Source of the DNA: Mediterraneibacter glycyrrhizinilyticus
GTDB taxonomy: Bacteria; Bacillota; Clostridia; Lachnospirales; Lachnospiraceae
DNA: 64,000 nt
Reading direction: 5' to 3'
NCBI RefSeq assembly: GCF_015560805.1
Contig: NZ_JADMSO010000001.1
Coordinates: forward strand, 62,001-126,000
Shown here: positions 46,899 to 57,543 of the stretch, in pieces
Position numbering within the stretch: the first letter of the stretch is position 1
Layout: the number at the start of each line of letters is the position of its first letter
The notes under the pieces: generated by a model
Seen by the model: only the letters and a program-made list of their open reading frames with translations
What the model was told of the DNA's origin: nothing
Databases searched by the model: none
Made by a program: the position numbers and the translations under genes

Positions 46899-48191
46899 AT
46901 GGAGCAGTATATTATTAAGGGCGGAAATCCGCTGGTAGGGGAAGTAGAAATTGGCGGTGCAAAGAATGCGGCGCTTGCGATTCTGGCAGCAGCGATCATG
47001 ACAGACGAGACCGTTCAGATTGAGAATCTTCCGGATGTCAACGACATCAATGTGATGCTGGAGGCGATCGCGGGAATCGGTGCGATGGTTCAGCGTATCG
47101 ATCGGCATACAGTGAAGATCAACGGAAGCACGATCGGGGATTTCAATATTGAGTATGATTATATCAAGAAGATCCGGGCATCGTACTATTTGCTGGGTGC
47201 TCTCCTTGGAAAATATAAACGTGCGGAGGTGGCGCTTCCGGGCGGATGCAATATCGGAAGCCGTCCGATCGACCAGCATTTGAAAGGATTCCGCGCATTG
47301 GGTGCCGATGTGGATATCGAGCATGGAAAGATCGTTGCGGAGGCGGAACAGCTTCGCGGCACACATTTGTATTTTGACGTGGTCAGTGTCGGCGCGACGA
47401 TCAACGTGATGATGGCTGCGGCAATGGCAGACGGTGTGACGATCATGGAAAATGTGGCGAAAGAGCCGCATGTCGTGGATGTGGCGAACTTTTTGAACAG
47501 TATGGGAGCGAATATCCGCGGAGCCGGAACCGATGTGATCAAGATCCGCGGAGTGAAAACACTCCATAAGAGTGAGTATTCGATCATTCCGGATCAGATC
47601 GAAGCCGGAACCTTTATGTTTGCGGCGGCAGCGACAAAGGGAGACGTTACCGTACTGAATGTGATCCCGAAGCATTTGGATGCAACGATCTCCAAACTGA
47701 TCGACATCGGATGTGAAGTGGAAGAATTTGACGATGCGGTTCGTGTTGTGGCGAAAGGACGTCTGCGCAGCACACAGGTGAAGACGCTTCCGTATCCGGG
47801 ATACCCGACCGATATGCAGCCGCAGATCGGCGTTGTACTTGCTTTGGCTCATGGAACGAGCACGATCACCGAAAGTATTTTTGAAAATCGTTTCAAATAT
47901 TTGGATGAGCTTGCAAGAATGGGCGCGAATATTAAGATCGAGGGGAATTCCGCAACGATCGAGGGCGTGGAGAAGTTCTCGGGTGCGAGAGTCAGCGCAC
48001 CGGATCTCCGTGCAGGAGCGGCGCTCTGTATCGCGGGACTGGCAACAGACGGCATTACGATCATCGACGATATTGTGTATATCCAGCGCGGATATGAGCG
48101 GTTTGAAGAGAAGCTGCGTGGTCTGGGCGGTATGATCGAAAAAGTGGCAAGCGAAAAGGAAATCCAGAAATTCACCTTAAAGGTGAGCTGA
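46899..48191 (+). CDS. murA: UDP-N-acetylglucosamine 1-carboxyvinyltransferase
   Basis: 430-residue enzyme of the first committed step of peptidoglycan synthesis. The fosfomycin-target cysteine is C117 in LPGGCNIGSRPIDQH; IGGAKNAALAILAAA at the start and RAGAALCIAGLATDG late are conserved. ATG 46899 follows TGAGGTG. Having Cys, not Asp, at 117 predicts fosfomycin sensitivity of this copy. Confidence 0.96.
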   Translation: MEQYIIKGGNPLVGEVEIGGAKNAALAILAAAIMTDETVQIENLPDVNDINVMLEAIAGIGAMVQRIDRHTVKINGSTIGDFNIEYDYIKKIRASYYLLGALLGKYKRAEVALPGGCNIGSRPIDQHLKGFRALGADVDIEHGKIVAEAEQLRGTHLYFDVVSVGATINVMMAAAMADGVTIMENVAKEPHVVDVANFLNSMGANIRGAGTDVIKIRGVKTLHKSEYSIIPDQIEAGTFMFAAAATKGDVTVLNVIPKHLDATISKLIDIGCEVEEFDDAVRVVAKGRLRSTQVKTLPYPGYPTDMQPQIGVVLALAHGTSTITESIFENRFKYLDELARMGANIKIEGNSATIEGVEKFSGARVSAPDLRAGAALCIAGLATDGITIIDDIVYIQRGYERFEEKLRGLGGMIEKVASEKEIQKFTLKVS

Positions 48192-48197
48192 AAGAGG

Positions 48198-48226
48198 TTG
48201 ACATTTCACCGGGGACGGTGTAAAGT
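48198..48226 (+). promoter_or_regulatory. promoter of metK
   Basis: TTGACA (48198-48203), 17-base spacer, TAAAGT (48221-48226), about 35 bases before the SAM riboswitch and directly after the murA stop. Confidence 0.75.
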
Positions 48227-48263
48227 AGCTAATGTATTACAAGATAACTGAACAATGAAACTT

Positions 48264-48366
48264 TCTCTTATTCAGAGCAGTGGAGGTACAAAGGACCTGC
48301 GAAGCTGCGGCAACCCCTGAGAACAGGAAGGTGCCAACCTGAGCGAGTAATCGAACAATAAGAGGA
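48264..48366 (+). ncRNA. SAM-I riboswitch (S box)
   Basis: Shows the conserved strings CTCTTATTCAGAGCAGTGGAGG, CTGCGGCAACC, GAAGGTGCCAACCTG and the closing AATAAGAG that pairs with the beginning (P1). High SAM would favour the terminator just downstream and switch metK off. Confidence 0.96.
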
Positions 48367-48382
48367 TTGTTATGAAGAATCC

Positions 48383-48414
48383 AACAGTCCACTTTGCGTG
48401 GGCTGTTTTCTTTT
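48383..48414 (+). terminator. terminator controlled by the SAM riboswitch
   Basis: AACAGTCCAC (48383-48392) pairs with GTGGGCTGTT (48398-48407), followed by a T-rich run. Left-side bases GATTGTTATGAAGAATCC can be drawn into the alternative antiterminator. Confidence 0.85.
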
Positions 48415-48461
48415 CCTTAAGAGAAAGGTTCATGAACCAGACAAGAAAAGGAGAACAAGAG

Positions 48462-49649
48462 ATGGAAAAATTATTATTTACTTCAGAGTCGGTAACCGAG
48501 GGACATCCGGATAAGATGTGCGATCAGATTTCCGATGCGATCCTGGACGCATTGATGGAGCAGGATCCGATGAGCCGCGTTGCATGCGAGACGTGTGTGA
48601 CGACAGGAATCGTCATGGTCATGGGAGAGATCACGACAAAGGCATATGTGGATATTCAGAAGATCGTGCGCGATACGGTGCGCGAGATCGGTTACACACG
48701 AGGAAAATACGGATTTGATGCGGACACCTGCGGCGTCATGACTTCCATTGACGAGCAGTCGGCGGATATTGCGCTCGGAGTCGATAAAGCGCTGGAGGCA
48801 AAAGAAAATAAAATGTCCGAGGACGATATCGAAGCGATCGGAGCCGGAGATCAGGGAATGATGTTCGGATATGCTTCCGACGAGACGGAGGAATATATGC
48901 CGTACCCGATCGCGATGGCGCATAAACTGGCGCTTCAGTTGACCAAGGTGAGAAAAGACGGTACACTTTCTTACTTAAGACCGGACGGAAAGACACAGGT
49001 TACCGTGGAATATGATGAAACCGGCGTGCCGAAACGTCTGGACGCGGTCGTACTTTCCACACAGCATGATCCGGAAGTGACGCAGGAACAGATCCATGCG
49101 GACATCAAAAAATATGTGTTTGACGAGATTCTTCCGGCAGAGATGGTGGATGAGGAGACGAAATTCTTTATCAATCCGACCGGACGTTTCGTGATCGGCG
49201 GACCTCACGGAGACAGCGGACTGACCGGACGGAAGATCATCGTAGATACTTACGGCGGAATGGCAAGCCACGGCGGCGGTGCGTTCTCCGGAAAAGACTG
49301 CACGAAAGTGGATCGTTCGGCAGCTTATGCGGCGCGGTATGCGGCGAAAAATATCGTGGCGGCAGGACTTGCGAAGAAATGCGAGATCCAGCTGTCTTAT
49401 GCGATCGGCGTTGCACAGCCGACTTCGGTCATGGTCAATACATACGGAACCGGAAAAGTCAGTGATGAAAAACTGGTGGAGATCGTCCGGAACGAATTTG
49501 ATCTGCGTCCGGCGGGCATTATCAAGATGCTGGATCTGCGCCGTCCGATCTACAAACAGACTGCGGCGTACGGACATTTCGGAAGAAACGATCTGGATCT
49601 CCCGTGGGAGAAGCTGGATCGCGTTGATGCACTGATGAAATATTTATAA
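48462..49649 (+). CDS. metK: S-adenosylmethionine synthetase
   Basis: 395-residue enzyme joining methionine and ATP to [39 protein letters not shown] and [18 protein letters not shown] are the substrate, ATP and P-loop-like motifs. ATG 48462 follows AAAGGAG; the longer open frame from 48372 runs through the riboswitch terminator and is not real. Confidence 0.97.
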   Translation: MEKLLFTSESVTEGHPDKMCDQISDAILDALMEQDPMSRVACETCVTTGIVMVMGEITTKAYVDIQKIVRDTVREIGYTRGKYGFDADTCGVMTSIDEQSADIALGVDKALEAKENKMSEDDIEAIGAGDQGMMFGYASDETEEYMPYPIAMAHKLALQLTKVRKDGTLSYLRPDGKTQVTVEYDETGVPKRLDAVVLSTQHDPEVTQEQIHADIKKYVFDEILPAEMVDEETKFFINPTGRFVIGGPHGDSGLTGRKIIVDTYGGMASHGGGAFSGKDCTKVDRSAAYAARYAAKNIVAAGLAKKCEIQLSYAIGVAQPTSVMVNTYGTGKVSDEKLVEIVRNEFDLRPAGIIKMLDLRRPIYKQTAAYGHFGRNDLDLPWEKLDRVDALMKYL

Positions 49650-49652
49650 ACT

Positions 49653-49685
49653 CCAGGCGGATATCTTGCGGTATCCGCCTGATTT
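49653..49685 (+). terminator. terminator after metK
   Basis: AGGCGGATATC and GTATCCGCCT (49655-49680) form a stem with a 5-base loop; the T-run is short. Confidence 0.6.
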
Positions 49686-49735
49686 ATGTTACTGTAAGAT
49701 AGTTAGATGAATCGGTCGGACGGGAGGGCAGGACA

Positions 49736-50791
49736 ATGAAATTAAAGACAAAATTGGTCGTCGCATTTATGGCGGTGATGATTCTGCCGACGATATTTAC
49801 GATGGTGGCGATGTATGCGATCGCGCCGCGCAAGGTAGGGGAGATCCAGCAGTTGTATCTGCTGATCGTATTTATGACGGCGGCGCTTCTTGTGTATTGG
49901 ATCTATCGGACGGTTTCCATACCGCTTGCAAAGCTGCAGAAAGCCGCTCGGAATATCAAAGAGGGCAATCTGGATTTTGAGATCAAGGCGGATGCGGACG
50001 ACGAGATCGGGCAGCTCTGTCAGGATTTCGAGGAGATGCGGCTTCGCCTGAAAGCAAATGCAGAGGAAAAGGTTGCCTTTGACAAGGAAAATAAAGAACT
50101 GATCAGTAACATTTCCCACGATCTGAAGACGCCGATCACAGCGATCAAAGGGTATGTGGAGGGGATCATGGACGGTGTGGCGGATACGCCGGAGAAGATG
50201 GACAGATACATCAAAACGATTTATAATAAAGCGAATGAGATGGATCTTCTGATCAATGAACTGACGCTGTATTCCAAGATCGATACGAACCGGATCCCGT
50301 ACAATTTTACGACGATCTCGGCGCAGCAGTATTTTATCGACTGCGCGGAAGATCTGTATATGGAACTGGACTCCAAGGGCGTACGGTTTGAATTCCGCAA
50401 TTATATGGAGGAAGACTCCAAGGTGATCGTAGATCCGGAGCAGCTTCGGCGCGTGATCAACAATATCATTTCCAATTCGCTGAAATATATGGATAAAGAG
50501 CAGGGGATCATCACGATGAACGTCCGGGATGTGGGAGACTTTATCCAGGTAGAACTGGGAGACAACGGAAAAGGGATCGCGGCAAAAGATCTGCCGAATA
50601 TTTTTGACCGCTTTTACCGCACGGACGCTTCCAGAAACTCATCGAAAGGCGGCAGCGGGATCGGTCTGTCGATTGTGAAGAAGATCGTCGAGGAGCACGG
50701 CGGCAAGATCTGGGCGACAAGCACGGAGGGGAAAGGAACCGTGATGTATTTTGTAGTAAGAAAGTATCAGGAGGTACCGATGAATGAATAA
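49736..50791 (+). CDS. sensor histidine kinase
   Basis: 351 residues: two membrane helices (about 7-29 and 40-58) with an extremely short outer loop of about ten residues, a HAMP linker (60-110), the HisKA domain with H128 in ISNISHDLKTPIT, and HATPase boxes NNIISNSLKYM, GDNGKGI, GGSGIGLSIVKKI. The tiny loop suggests membrane or intracellular sensing. Overlaps the response regulator by 8 bases. Followed by Ktr genes, so control of K+ or turgor is possible. Confidence 0.94.
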   Translation: MKLKTKLVVAFMAVMILPTIFTMVAMYAIAPRKVGEIQQLYLLIVFMTAALLVYWIYRTVSIPLAKLQKAARNIKEGNLDFEIKADADDEIGQLCQDFEEMRLRLKANAEEKVAFDKENKELISNISHDLKTPITAIKGYVEGIMDGVADTPEKMDRYIKTIYNKANEMDLLINELTLYSKIDTNRIPYNFTTISAQQYFIDCAEDLYMELDSKGVRFEFRNYMEEDSKVIVDPEQLRRVINNIISNSLKYMDKEQGIITMNVRDVGDFIQVELGDNGKGIAAKDLPNIFDRFYRTDASRNSSKGGSGIGLSIVKKIVEEHGGKIWATSTEGKGTVMYFVVRKYQEVPMNE

Positions 50792-51476
50792 ACGGATTTT
50801 GATCATTGAGGACGAAGAGAGTATTGCGGATCTGGAAAAAGATTATCTGGAACTGAGTAATTTTGAAGTGGAAGTTGCCAATGACGGCGAGCAGGGACTT
50901 GCCCAGGCGATGGAGCAGGATTTTGATCTGATCATTTTGGATCTGATGCTGCCGGGCGTGGACGGATTTGAGATCTGCCGTCAGGTGCGCGACAGCAAGA
51001 ATACGCCGATCATCATGGTATCGGCGAAGAAAGACGATATTGACAAGATCCGGGGACTGGGACTCGGTGCGGATGATTATATGACGAAGCCGTTCAGCCC
51101 GAGCGAACTGGTTGCAAGAGTAAAGGCACATCTGGCAAGATATGAGCGGCTGATCGGAAGCAATGTGGAGGAAAATGAGATCATCGAGATCCGCGGGCTG
51201 AAGATCGATACGACGGCGAGACGGGTGTGGGTCAACGGGGAGGAACGTTCGTTTACGACGAAAGAGTTCGATCTTCTGACATTTCTGGCGGGACATCCGA
51301 ACCATGTCTACACAAAAGAAGAGCTGTTCCGGGAAATCTGGGATATGGAGTCGATCGGGGATATCGCGACGGTTACGGTACATATCAAAAAGATCCGCGA
51401 GAAGATCGAGTACGATACGTCGCATCCGCAGTATATCGAGACAATATGGGGAGTGGGATACCGGTTTAAGGTATGA
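50784..51476 (+). CDS. OmpR-family response regulator
   Basis: 230 residues: receiver with acidic E9/D10, phospho-acceptor D53 (LIILDLMLP) and lysine in DDYMTKPF; C-terminal winged helix (WVNGEERSFTTKEFDLLTFLAGHPNHVYTKEEL). Cognate to the kinase just upstream. Nine bases before the Ktr membrane gene. Confidence 0.95.
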   Translation: MNKRILIIEDEESIADLEKDYLELSNFEVEVANDGEQGLAQAMEQDFDLIILDLMLPGVDGFEICRQVRDSKNTPIIMVSAKKDDIDKIRGLGLGADDYMTKPFSPSELVARVKAHLARYERLIGSNVEENEIIEIRGLKIDTTARRVWVNGEERSFTTKEFDLLTFLAGHPNHVYTKEELFREIWDMESIGDIATVTVHIKKIREKIEYDTSHPQYIETIWGVGYRFKV

Positions 51477-51485
51477 TGAGAATTT

Positions 51486-52871
51486 ATGAGTAAGGAAAAG
51501 AAAAGTGACGGAAGACTTAGTTTGAACACGATGCAGATGATCGCCCTAGGCTTTCTGGGCGTTATCCTGCTGGGAGGCGTTCTGCTCTGGCTTCCTTTTT
51601 CCAATCAGGAGCCCATCGCATTTGCCGACGCACTGTTTACGTCCGTGTCGGCGGTCTGTGTGACCGGGCTTTTGACGATTGTTCCGGCGACACAGTTTAC
51701 GGTCGCGGGAAAAGTGATCCTGTTGCTTTTGATTCAGATCGGCGGTCTGGGTGTGATCGCGTGCACGGTCGCATTTTTCCTGATCCTCCGGAAAAAGATC
51801 ACGATGAAAGAGCGGGTGATCATCCAGCAGACTTACGGACTGGATACATTGTCGGGGCTTGTAAAATATATGCTTTTGATCCTAAAGGGAACCTTTCTTG
51901 TGGAGGGGATCGGCGCATGCTGTTATGCATTCCGGTTTGTTCTGGAATTCGGCGTCGTAAAAGGGATCGCATACAGTATTTTCCAGGCGATCTCGGCATT
52001 TTGCAATGCGGGGATCGATATTCTCGGAGATCAGAGTTACAAAGGCTATGCGACGTCGCCGATCGTGAACTTCACAACGATGGCGCTGATCGTTCTGAGC
52101 GGTCTCGGATTTCTTGTGTGGCATGATATCGGGAAAAATGTTTTTCGTGTGTGGAAGCAGAAACTTCCGAAAAAACGGATGTGGACCCGGTTGAGAGTGC
52201 AGAGCAAGATCGTACTTGTGATGACCGGATTTCTGATCTTTTTCGGGATGATCGGATTTTTCTTTTTGGAATATCACAATCCGGAGACGATGGGAACGAT
52301 GAGTGCCGGAGAAAAACTGATGGCATCGGCGTTCCAGTCGGTGACGTCGAGAACCGCGGGATTTGCGGCGGTGTCTCAGGGAGATCTGACTTCCGCGTCC
52401 AAACTTCTGGGCTGTATTTTGATGTTTATCGGCGGATCGCCGGGCGGAACTGCGGGCGGTGTGAAGACAACGACGGTCGCGCTGCTTTTGCTTGTGTGTA
52501 TCAGTGTGCTCCGCGGATCTAAAGATGCGGAGTGCTTCGGCAGAAAGATCGCTTCGGCAGTCGTGAGATCCGCAGTCACGATCATTCTGGTGACGTTTCT
52601 GATCTGGGTCGGCGGAATCGCAGTGATCACGATCTTAGAACCAAATGTAGACTTTCTGGACATTATGTACGAGGCAACGTCGGCGATCGCGACGGTGGGA
52701 CTGTCTGCGGATCTGACGCCGCTGCTCGGAAGAGGAAGTCAGGCGGTACTGATGTTTTTGATGTATGCGGGCAGGATCGGTCCGGTGACGATGGCGCTTG
52801 TATTTGCCGGAAAGGCGAGAAAATCGAGTCAGCTCCGGGAACTTCCGGAGAAGCATATCATGATCGGATAG
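51486..52871 (+). CDS. ktrB: Trk/Ktr potassium uptake membrane subunit
   Basis: 461-residue TrkH/KtrB-type channel subunit with four pore loops, the selectivity-filter region showing in FTSVSAVCVTGL, AFCNAGIDILG, FQSVTSRTAGFA and TSAIATVGLSAD. Length fits KtrB rather than larger TrkH. Works with the nucleotide-binding protein encoded 52 bases later. Confidence 0.94.
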   Translation: MSKEKKSDGRLSLNTMQMIALGFLGVILLGGVLLWLPFSNQEPIAFADALFTSVSAVCVTGLLTIVPATQFTVAGKVILLLLIQIGGLGVIACTVAFFLILRKKITMKERVIIQQTYGLDTLSGLVKYMLLILKGTFLVEGIGACCYAFRFVLEFGVVKGIAYSIFQAISAFCNAGIDILGDQSYKGYATSPIVNFTTMALIVLSGLGFLVWHDIGKNVFRVWKQKLPKKRMWTRLRVQSKIVLVMTGFLIFFGMIGFFFLEYHNPETMGTMSAGEKLMASAFQSVTSRTAGFAAVSQGDLTSASKLLGCILMFIGGSPGGTAGGVKTTTVALLLLVCISVLRGSKDAECFGRKIASAVVRSAVTIILVTFLIWVGGIAVITILEPNVDFLDIMYEATSAIATVGLSADLTPLLGRGSQAVLMFLMYAGRIGPVTMALVFAGKARKSSQLRELPEKHIMIG

Positions 52872-52923
52872 AACAGACCGGAGATCCGGCTGAAAAAGAG
52901 AATGAAAAAAGAGGATGTGAAAT

Positions 52924-53577
52924 ATGAAAAAGCAGTTTGCGGTATTGGGACTTGGAACTTTCGGGAAAAGCGTGGCGCTGACATTGGAAGGTCTCGGGTG
53001 CGACGTGGTCGCAGTGGATAATTCGCTGGAAAAGGTGCAGGATATTTCCGACAGTGTGGCGTATGCGATGCGGGCGGATGTGGCGGATCCGGAAGCTTTG
53101 CAGGAGTTAGGGGCGCGGAATCTGGACGCGGTCGTCGTCGCTGTATCGGATAGTCTGGAGGCGAGCATCATGGCGACGATCATTTCCAAAGAAATGGGGA
53201 TCCCGTATGTGATGGCAAAAGCAAAAGATGAACGGCACGGCGCGGTGCTGGAGAAAGTCGGCGCGGACTGTATCGTATATCCGGAGCGGGATACCGGAAC
53301 CCGTGTGGCGAAAAGTCTGGTCTCCTCGACATTTACGGACTGGATCGAGCTTTCTTCGGAGTACAGTTTGACGGAGGCACAGATGCCGGAACAATGGATC
53401 GGAAGATCGTTGTCAGAGTTGCGGGTGCGGGAGAAATACGGCGTCAATGTAGTCGGCGTCCGTCAGGGCGAAGAAGTCAATGTGACATGGGATCCGCACG
53501 AACCGCTTCCGGCGGAGGGGGTTCTGATCATCATCGGATCCAATGAAGTGCTGGAACGATTTGAAGCAAAGAGATAG
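52924..53577 (+). CDS. ktrA: Ktr potassium uptake regulatory subunit
   Basis: 217-residue cytoplasmic gating protein: RCK_N Rossmann domain with GLGTFGKSVALTLEGLG and acidic VAVDNSLEK, then an RCK_C domain (LSELRVREKYGVNVVGVRQG). Binds ATP/ADP to gate KtrB. Confidence 0.95.
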   Translation: MKKQFAVLGLGTFGKSVALTLEGLGCDVVAVDNSLEKVQDISDSVAYAMRADVADPEALQELGARNLDAVVVAVSDSLEASIMATIISKEMGIPYVMAKAKDERHGAVLEKVGADCIVYPERDTGTRVAKSLVSSTFTDWIELSSEYSLTEAQMPEQWIGRSLSELRVREKYGVNVVGVRQGEEVNVTWDPHEPLPAEGVLIIIGSNEVLERFEAKR

Positions 53578-53586
53578 GAAAATATT

Positions 53587-54372
53587 ATGATCACAAGTAC
53601 AGGAAATCAAAAAGTAAAAGAAATCATACAGCTCCAGAAAAAAAGCAGGGCAAGAAATCAGGCGGGGATCTTTTTAGTGGAGGGACTTCGGATGATACAG
53701 GAAGTGCCGAAAGACCGTCTGGAAAAGCTGTATGTGTCAGAGGGATTTTATCAAAAATATTGGGCGGAACTCGAAGCGGAGGGATTCACGGAACGAACGG
53801 GGATAGAACTTGTTTCAGATCATGTCTTCGCGGCAATGTCCGACACGAAAACACCGCAGGGAGTTCTGGGGATCGTTCGCAGGGCAGAATATACGGCTGA
53901 GACGCTTATGGGGCAGGCGGCGCCGTTTCTGATGGTGCTCGACAACCTGCAGGATCCGGGAAATCTCGGCACGATCTTCCGGACGGCGGAAGCGGCGGGC
54001 GTGACCGGGATCGTGATGAGCAGAGACTGTGTGGATATTTACAATCCGAAGACGATCCGCTCGACGATGGGTGCGATCTACCGGATGCCGTTCCTGATCG
54101 CAGAAGATCTGCCGGGGATGATCAGGCAGTTAAAGAAAAAAAAGATCGGCGTGTATGCCGCACATTTGGACGGAAAGAACACTTACGATCAGGAAGATTA
54201 CGCAGGCGGTTGCGCGTTTCTGATCGGAAACGAGGGCAACGGACTGCGGCAGGAAGTGGCGGACTGTGCAGACACCTGGATCCGGATCCCGATGGCGGGG
54301 CAGGTGGAATCGCTGAACGCCGCGGTGGCGTCGGCAGTTCTGATGTTCGAGGTGAGCAGACAGCGCAGATAG
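53587..54372 (+). CDS. TrmH/RlmB-family rRNA methyltransferase
   Basis: 261 residues: N-terminal substrate-binding part ([22 protein letters not shown]) and SPOUT domain with [35 protein letters not shown] and [24 protein letters not shown]. Probably 2'-O-methylates a ribosomal or transfer RNA. Nine bases after ktrA. Confidence 0.93.
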   Translation: MITSTGNQKVKEIIQLQKKSRARNQAGIFLVEGLRMIQEVPKDRLEKLYVSEGFYQKYWAELEAEGFTERTGIELVSDHVFAAMSDTKTPQGVLGIVRRAEYTAETLMGQAAPFLMVLDNLQDPGNLGTIFRTAEAAGVTGIVMSRDCVDIYNPKTIRSTMGAIYRMPFLIAEDLPGMIRQLKKKKIGVYAAHLDGKNTYDQEDYAGGCAFLIGNEGNGLRQEVADCADTWIRIPMAGQVESLNAAVASAVLMFEVSRQRR

Positions 54373-54422
54373 AAAGCGGCGGTCGCCGTATTGTAGAGCG
54401 GATGGCTGAATGGAGGAGATAC

Positions 54423-55523
54423 ATGGAACCGGTATTGGATTTGACGAAAGAATATGGTATTGTATTAGATGGCGGAGGCGCAAGGGGCGCATATCAGATC
54501 GGTGCATGGAAAGCTCTGAAAGAAGCCGGCGTGAAGATCAACGCGGTGGCAGGAACTTCGGTGGGAGCGCTGAACGGTGCGCTGATCTGTATGGACGACG
54601 TGGAGAATGCGGTCAGGATCTGGAGTGAGCTGACATTTTCCAGAGTGATGGATGTGGACGATGCGTGGATGACCCGGTTGTTTGACGGGGAGATCCCACT
54701 TGGCGAAGCATTTGGAGAAGTGTGGAAAGTGCTCGGGGAGGGCGGAGTTGATATTACGCCGCTCAAAAATCTGATCCATGAAATGATCGACGAGAAGAAG
54801 ATCCGATCTTCGGGCAAAGAATTTTGCATTCTGACCTTTTCGTTGTCGGAGATGGAGGAGAAAGACTTAAGCCTCGAGGAGATTCCGGAGGGGCTTCTGG
54901 AAGATTTTCTGCTCGCCAGCGCGTATCTGTTTGGATTTAAAAATGAAAAGCTGCATGGGAAACGTTACATCGACGGCGGCGTAGTCAACAATGTGCCGGT
55001 GAATTCGCTGATCGAGAGAGGATATAAAGATCTGATCGAGATCCGTATTTACGGACCGGGGAGAGAGCCGTCTTTTGAATTGCCGGAGGACGGGGAACTC
55101 TATCGGATCGGCGCGCGGGTGGATCTGGGAAATATCATCGAGTTTGACGGAAAGCGAAGCCGTCAGAATTTAAAAATCGGATATTTCGACGCGAAACGGC
55201 TGATCTATGGGCTGGACGGATATATGTATTATCTGGAACAGACGCATGAGGAAGCATGGTACGAGCGGCGGATGCGGGTGCTCGGCGAGCTTGAGAAAGC
55301 GGAGATCCGGTTCGTGCTGAAGCTCAGACCGGGATGCAGCGACAAAGAGTTATTGATTGCGATGCTGGAGGCAAGCGCAAAATTACTGCGTGTGCCGAAG
55401 TATCAAATATATACGGTGGATGAATTTTGGAGACAGGTATACCGACGTTATGAAAGTCTGGAGGATCCGAAGCATCTGCCGAAATTTACACATACTTTAA
55501 TGAAGATGGGAAGGGAGAACACG
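54423..55523 (+). CDS. patatin-like phospholipase, no stop codon before argF
   Basis: 367 codons. Oxyanion hole [12 protein letters not shown], nucleophile in GTSVGALNG and dyad aspartate in [11 protein letters not shown] show an active patatin lipase. ATG 54423 follows GGAGGAG. The end is odd: the frame runs through MGREN-T without stop into ATG 55524 of ornithine carbamoyltransferase, so the lipase has no terminus of its own and would be made as a 698-residue fusion (54423-56519). A strong ribosome site in front of the internal ATG should also give free carbamoyltransferase. Either a true fusion or loss of a stop. Confidence 0.8.
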
Positions 55524-56519
55524 ATGGATTTAAAAGGAAGAAATTTTTTGACACTGAAAGATTTTACACCGGAGGAGATCTTGTATCTGCTTGATCTGGC
55601 AGCAGATCTCAAGGAAAAGAAGAAAAACGGGATTCCGGTGGATCATTACAAAGGAAAAAATATCGCGCTTATCTTTGAAAAGACAAGCACAAGAACACGC
55701 TGTGCGTTTGAAGTGGCAGCGCATGATCTCGGAATGGGATCGACTTATCTGGATCCGAAGAGTTCTCAGATCGGCAAAAAAGAAAGTATCAAAGATACGG
55801 CGCGGGTACTCGGACGGATGTATGACGGGATCGAATACCGCGGATTCGGACAGGCGATCGTGGAAGAACTGGCAAAATACGCGGGCGTCCCGGTATGGAA
55901 CGGTCTGACGAATGAATATCATCCGACGCAGATGCTGGCGGATATGCTGACGATCCGTGAGAACTTCGGTAAACTCGAGGGGATCAAGCTGGTGTACATG
56001 GGAGATGCAAGATACAACATGGGTAATTCTCTGATGATCGCATGTGCGAAGCTGGGAATGCATTTTGTGGCATGTACAACAAAAGAATATTTCCCGAATG
56101 AAGAACTGGTGGAGATCTGCCGCGGTTATGCAAAAGAGTCCGGTGCGACGATCACATTGACAGAAGATGTGAAAGCCGGCACGAAAGACGCAGACGTTAT
56201 TTACACGGACGTATGGGTATCCATGGGTGAGCCGGATGAAGTATGGGAGGAGCGGATCAAGACACTTTCCCCATATAAGGTGACAAAAGAAGTGATGGAA
56301 AATGCAAAAGAAAGCGCAATTTTCCTGCATTGTCTGCCGGCATTTCATGATCTGGAGACAATGATCGGAAAAGAGATGGGCGAACGTTTTGGAATCACCG
56401 ATATGGAAGTGACGGACGAAGTGTTTGAATCGGAGCAGTCGAAAGTATTTGACGAGGCGGAGAACCGGATGCATACGATCAAAGCGGTCATGGTAGCTAC
56501 GCTGGGAGAAGTTGAATAA
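55524..56519 (+). CDS. argF: ornithine carbamoyltransferase
   Basis: 331-residue enzyme making citrulline from ornithine and carbamoyl phosphate (or the reverse). Carbamoyl-phosphate site STRTR at 55-59, HPTQ in [12 protein letters not shown], ornithine-side SMGE and [11 protein letters not shown] are intact. Full family length from ATG 55524, which has AAGGGAGAAC before it. In frame with the upstream patatin with no stop between. No other arginine genes lie nearby, so anabolic or catabolic use cannot be told. Confidence 0.95.
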   Translation: MDLKGRNFLTLKDFTPEEILYLLDLAADLKEKKKNGIPVDHYKGKNIALIFEKTSTRTRCAFEVAAHDLGMGSTYLDPKSSQIGKKESIKDTARVLGRMYDGIEYRGFGQAIVEELAKYAGVPVWNGLTNEYHPTQMLADMLTIRENFGKLEGIKLVYMGDARYNMGNSLMIACAKLGMHFVACTTKEYFPNEELVEICRGYAKESGATITLTEDVKAGTKDADVIYTDVWVSMGEPDEVWEERIKTLSPYKVTKEVMENAKESAIFLHCLPAFHDLETMIGKEMGERFGITDMEVTDEVFESEQSKVFDEAENRMHTIKAVMVATLGEVE

Positions 56520-56536
56520 GGACAAGAGGTAGTAGT

Positions 56537-57523
56537 TTGAAAGCGGAAATTTTGAAAATGCTGAAAGAAGCGGATGATCATATTTCCGGGCAGCAGTTGT
56601 GTGAACAATTTCAAGTATCCAGGACCGCAGTGTGGAAAGTGATCAATCAGCTGAAAGAAGAGGGCTATCAGGTGGAAGCGGTGCGGAACAAAGGCTACCG
56701 GATCATAGAAAGCCCGGACGTACTGACAAGAGAAGAGCTGTCGGTGCAGATCGGCGATGCGACCCGTTGGGCGGGGCAGGAGATCGTCTGTTTTACGGAA
56801 ACGGATTCGACCAATGTCCGGGCAAGGAAGCTGGGAGAAAACGGCGCGGCGCACGGAACGCTTGTCGTTGCGGAACAGCAGACTGCCGGGAGAGGACGCC
56901 GGGGCAGAGGATGGGAATCGCCGGCGGGAAGCAGCATTTATATGTCGCTTCTTCTGCGCCCGGAATTTCTGCCGAACAAAGCGCCGATGCTGACGATCGT
57001 GATGGCTTATAGTGTGGCAACCGCGCTGCGGGAGCAGACCGGGCTGGATTTCCGGATCAAATGGCCCAACGACATTGTGCTGAACGGGAAAAAAGTGGTC
57101 GGGATCCTGACGGAAATGAGCACGGAGATCGAGTATATCAATCATGTGGTGATCGGCGTCGGGATCAACGTCAATACGGAAGCTTTTCCGGAGGAAATCT
57201 GTGCGACGGCGACTTCGATCCGACTGGAATCCGGAAAGACATGGAGACGCGCGGAGCTGATCGCGGCGATCCTCCGGCAGTTTGAAGTGCAGTATGAACG
57301 GTTTGTGAAAGAGGAGGATCTCGCTTATCTGCGGGAAGCATACGATGCGGTTCTTGTGAACTGCAACCGGGAAGTACGGATCCTCGGAGAGAAAGACGGT
57401 TATCGGGCGGTGGCGCTCGGGATCGACGATCAGGGAGAGCTTCTGGTCCGAAAAGAAGACGGGACTGTGACGTCTGTGTATGCGGGAGAAGTATCTGTCC
57501 GCGGTATTTATGGATATGTATAA
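56537..57523 (+). CDS. birA: biotin ligase / biotin operon repressor
   Basis: 328 residues, bifunctional: N-terminal winged helix (AEILKMLKEADDHISGQQLCEQFQVSRTAVWKVINQLKEEG), biotin-ligase domain with AGRGRRGRGWESP (biotinyl-AMP loop) and KWPNDIVLNGKKVVGIL, and a small C-terminal domain. TTG 56537 with AAGAGGT before it is the start. Confidence 0.95.
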   Translation: MKAEILKMLKEADDHISGQQLCEQFQVSRTAVWKVINQLKEEGYQVEAVRNKGYRIIESPDVLTREELSVQIGDATRWAGQEIVCFTETDSTNVRARKLGENGAAHGTLVVAEQQTAGRGRRGRGWESPAGSSIYMSLLLRPEFLPNKAPMLTIVMAYSVATALREQTGLDFRIKWPNDIVLNGKKVVGILTEMSTEIEYINHVVIGVGINVNTEAFPEEICATATSIRLESGKTWRRAELIAAILRQFEVQYERFVKEEDLAYLREAYDAVLVNCNREVRILGEKDGYRAVALGIDDQGELLVRKEDGTVTSVYAGEVSVRGIYGYV

Positions 57524-57543
57524 GAAAAGGAAAAAGGTGTAGT

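Noticed and set aside
48372-48461. N-terminal extension of metK
   Set aside because: Would be translated from the riboswitch terminator stem; the true start at 48462 has AAAGGAG and the conserved protein start.
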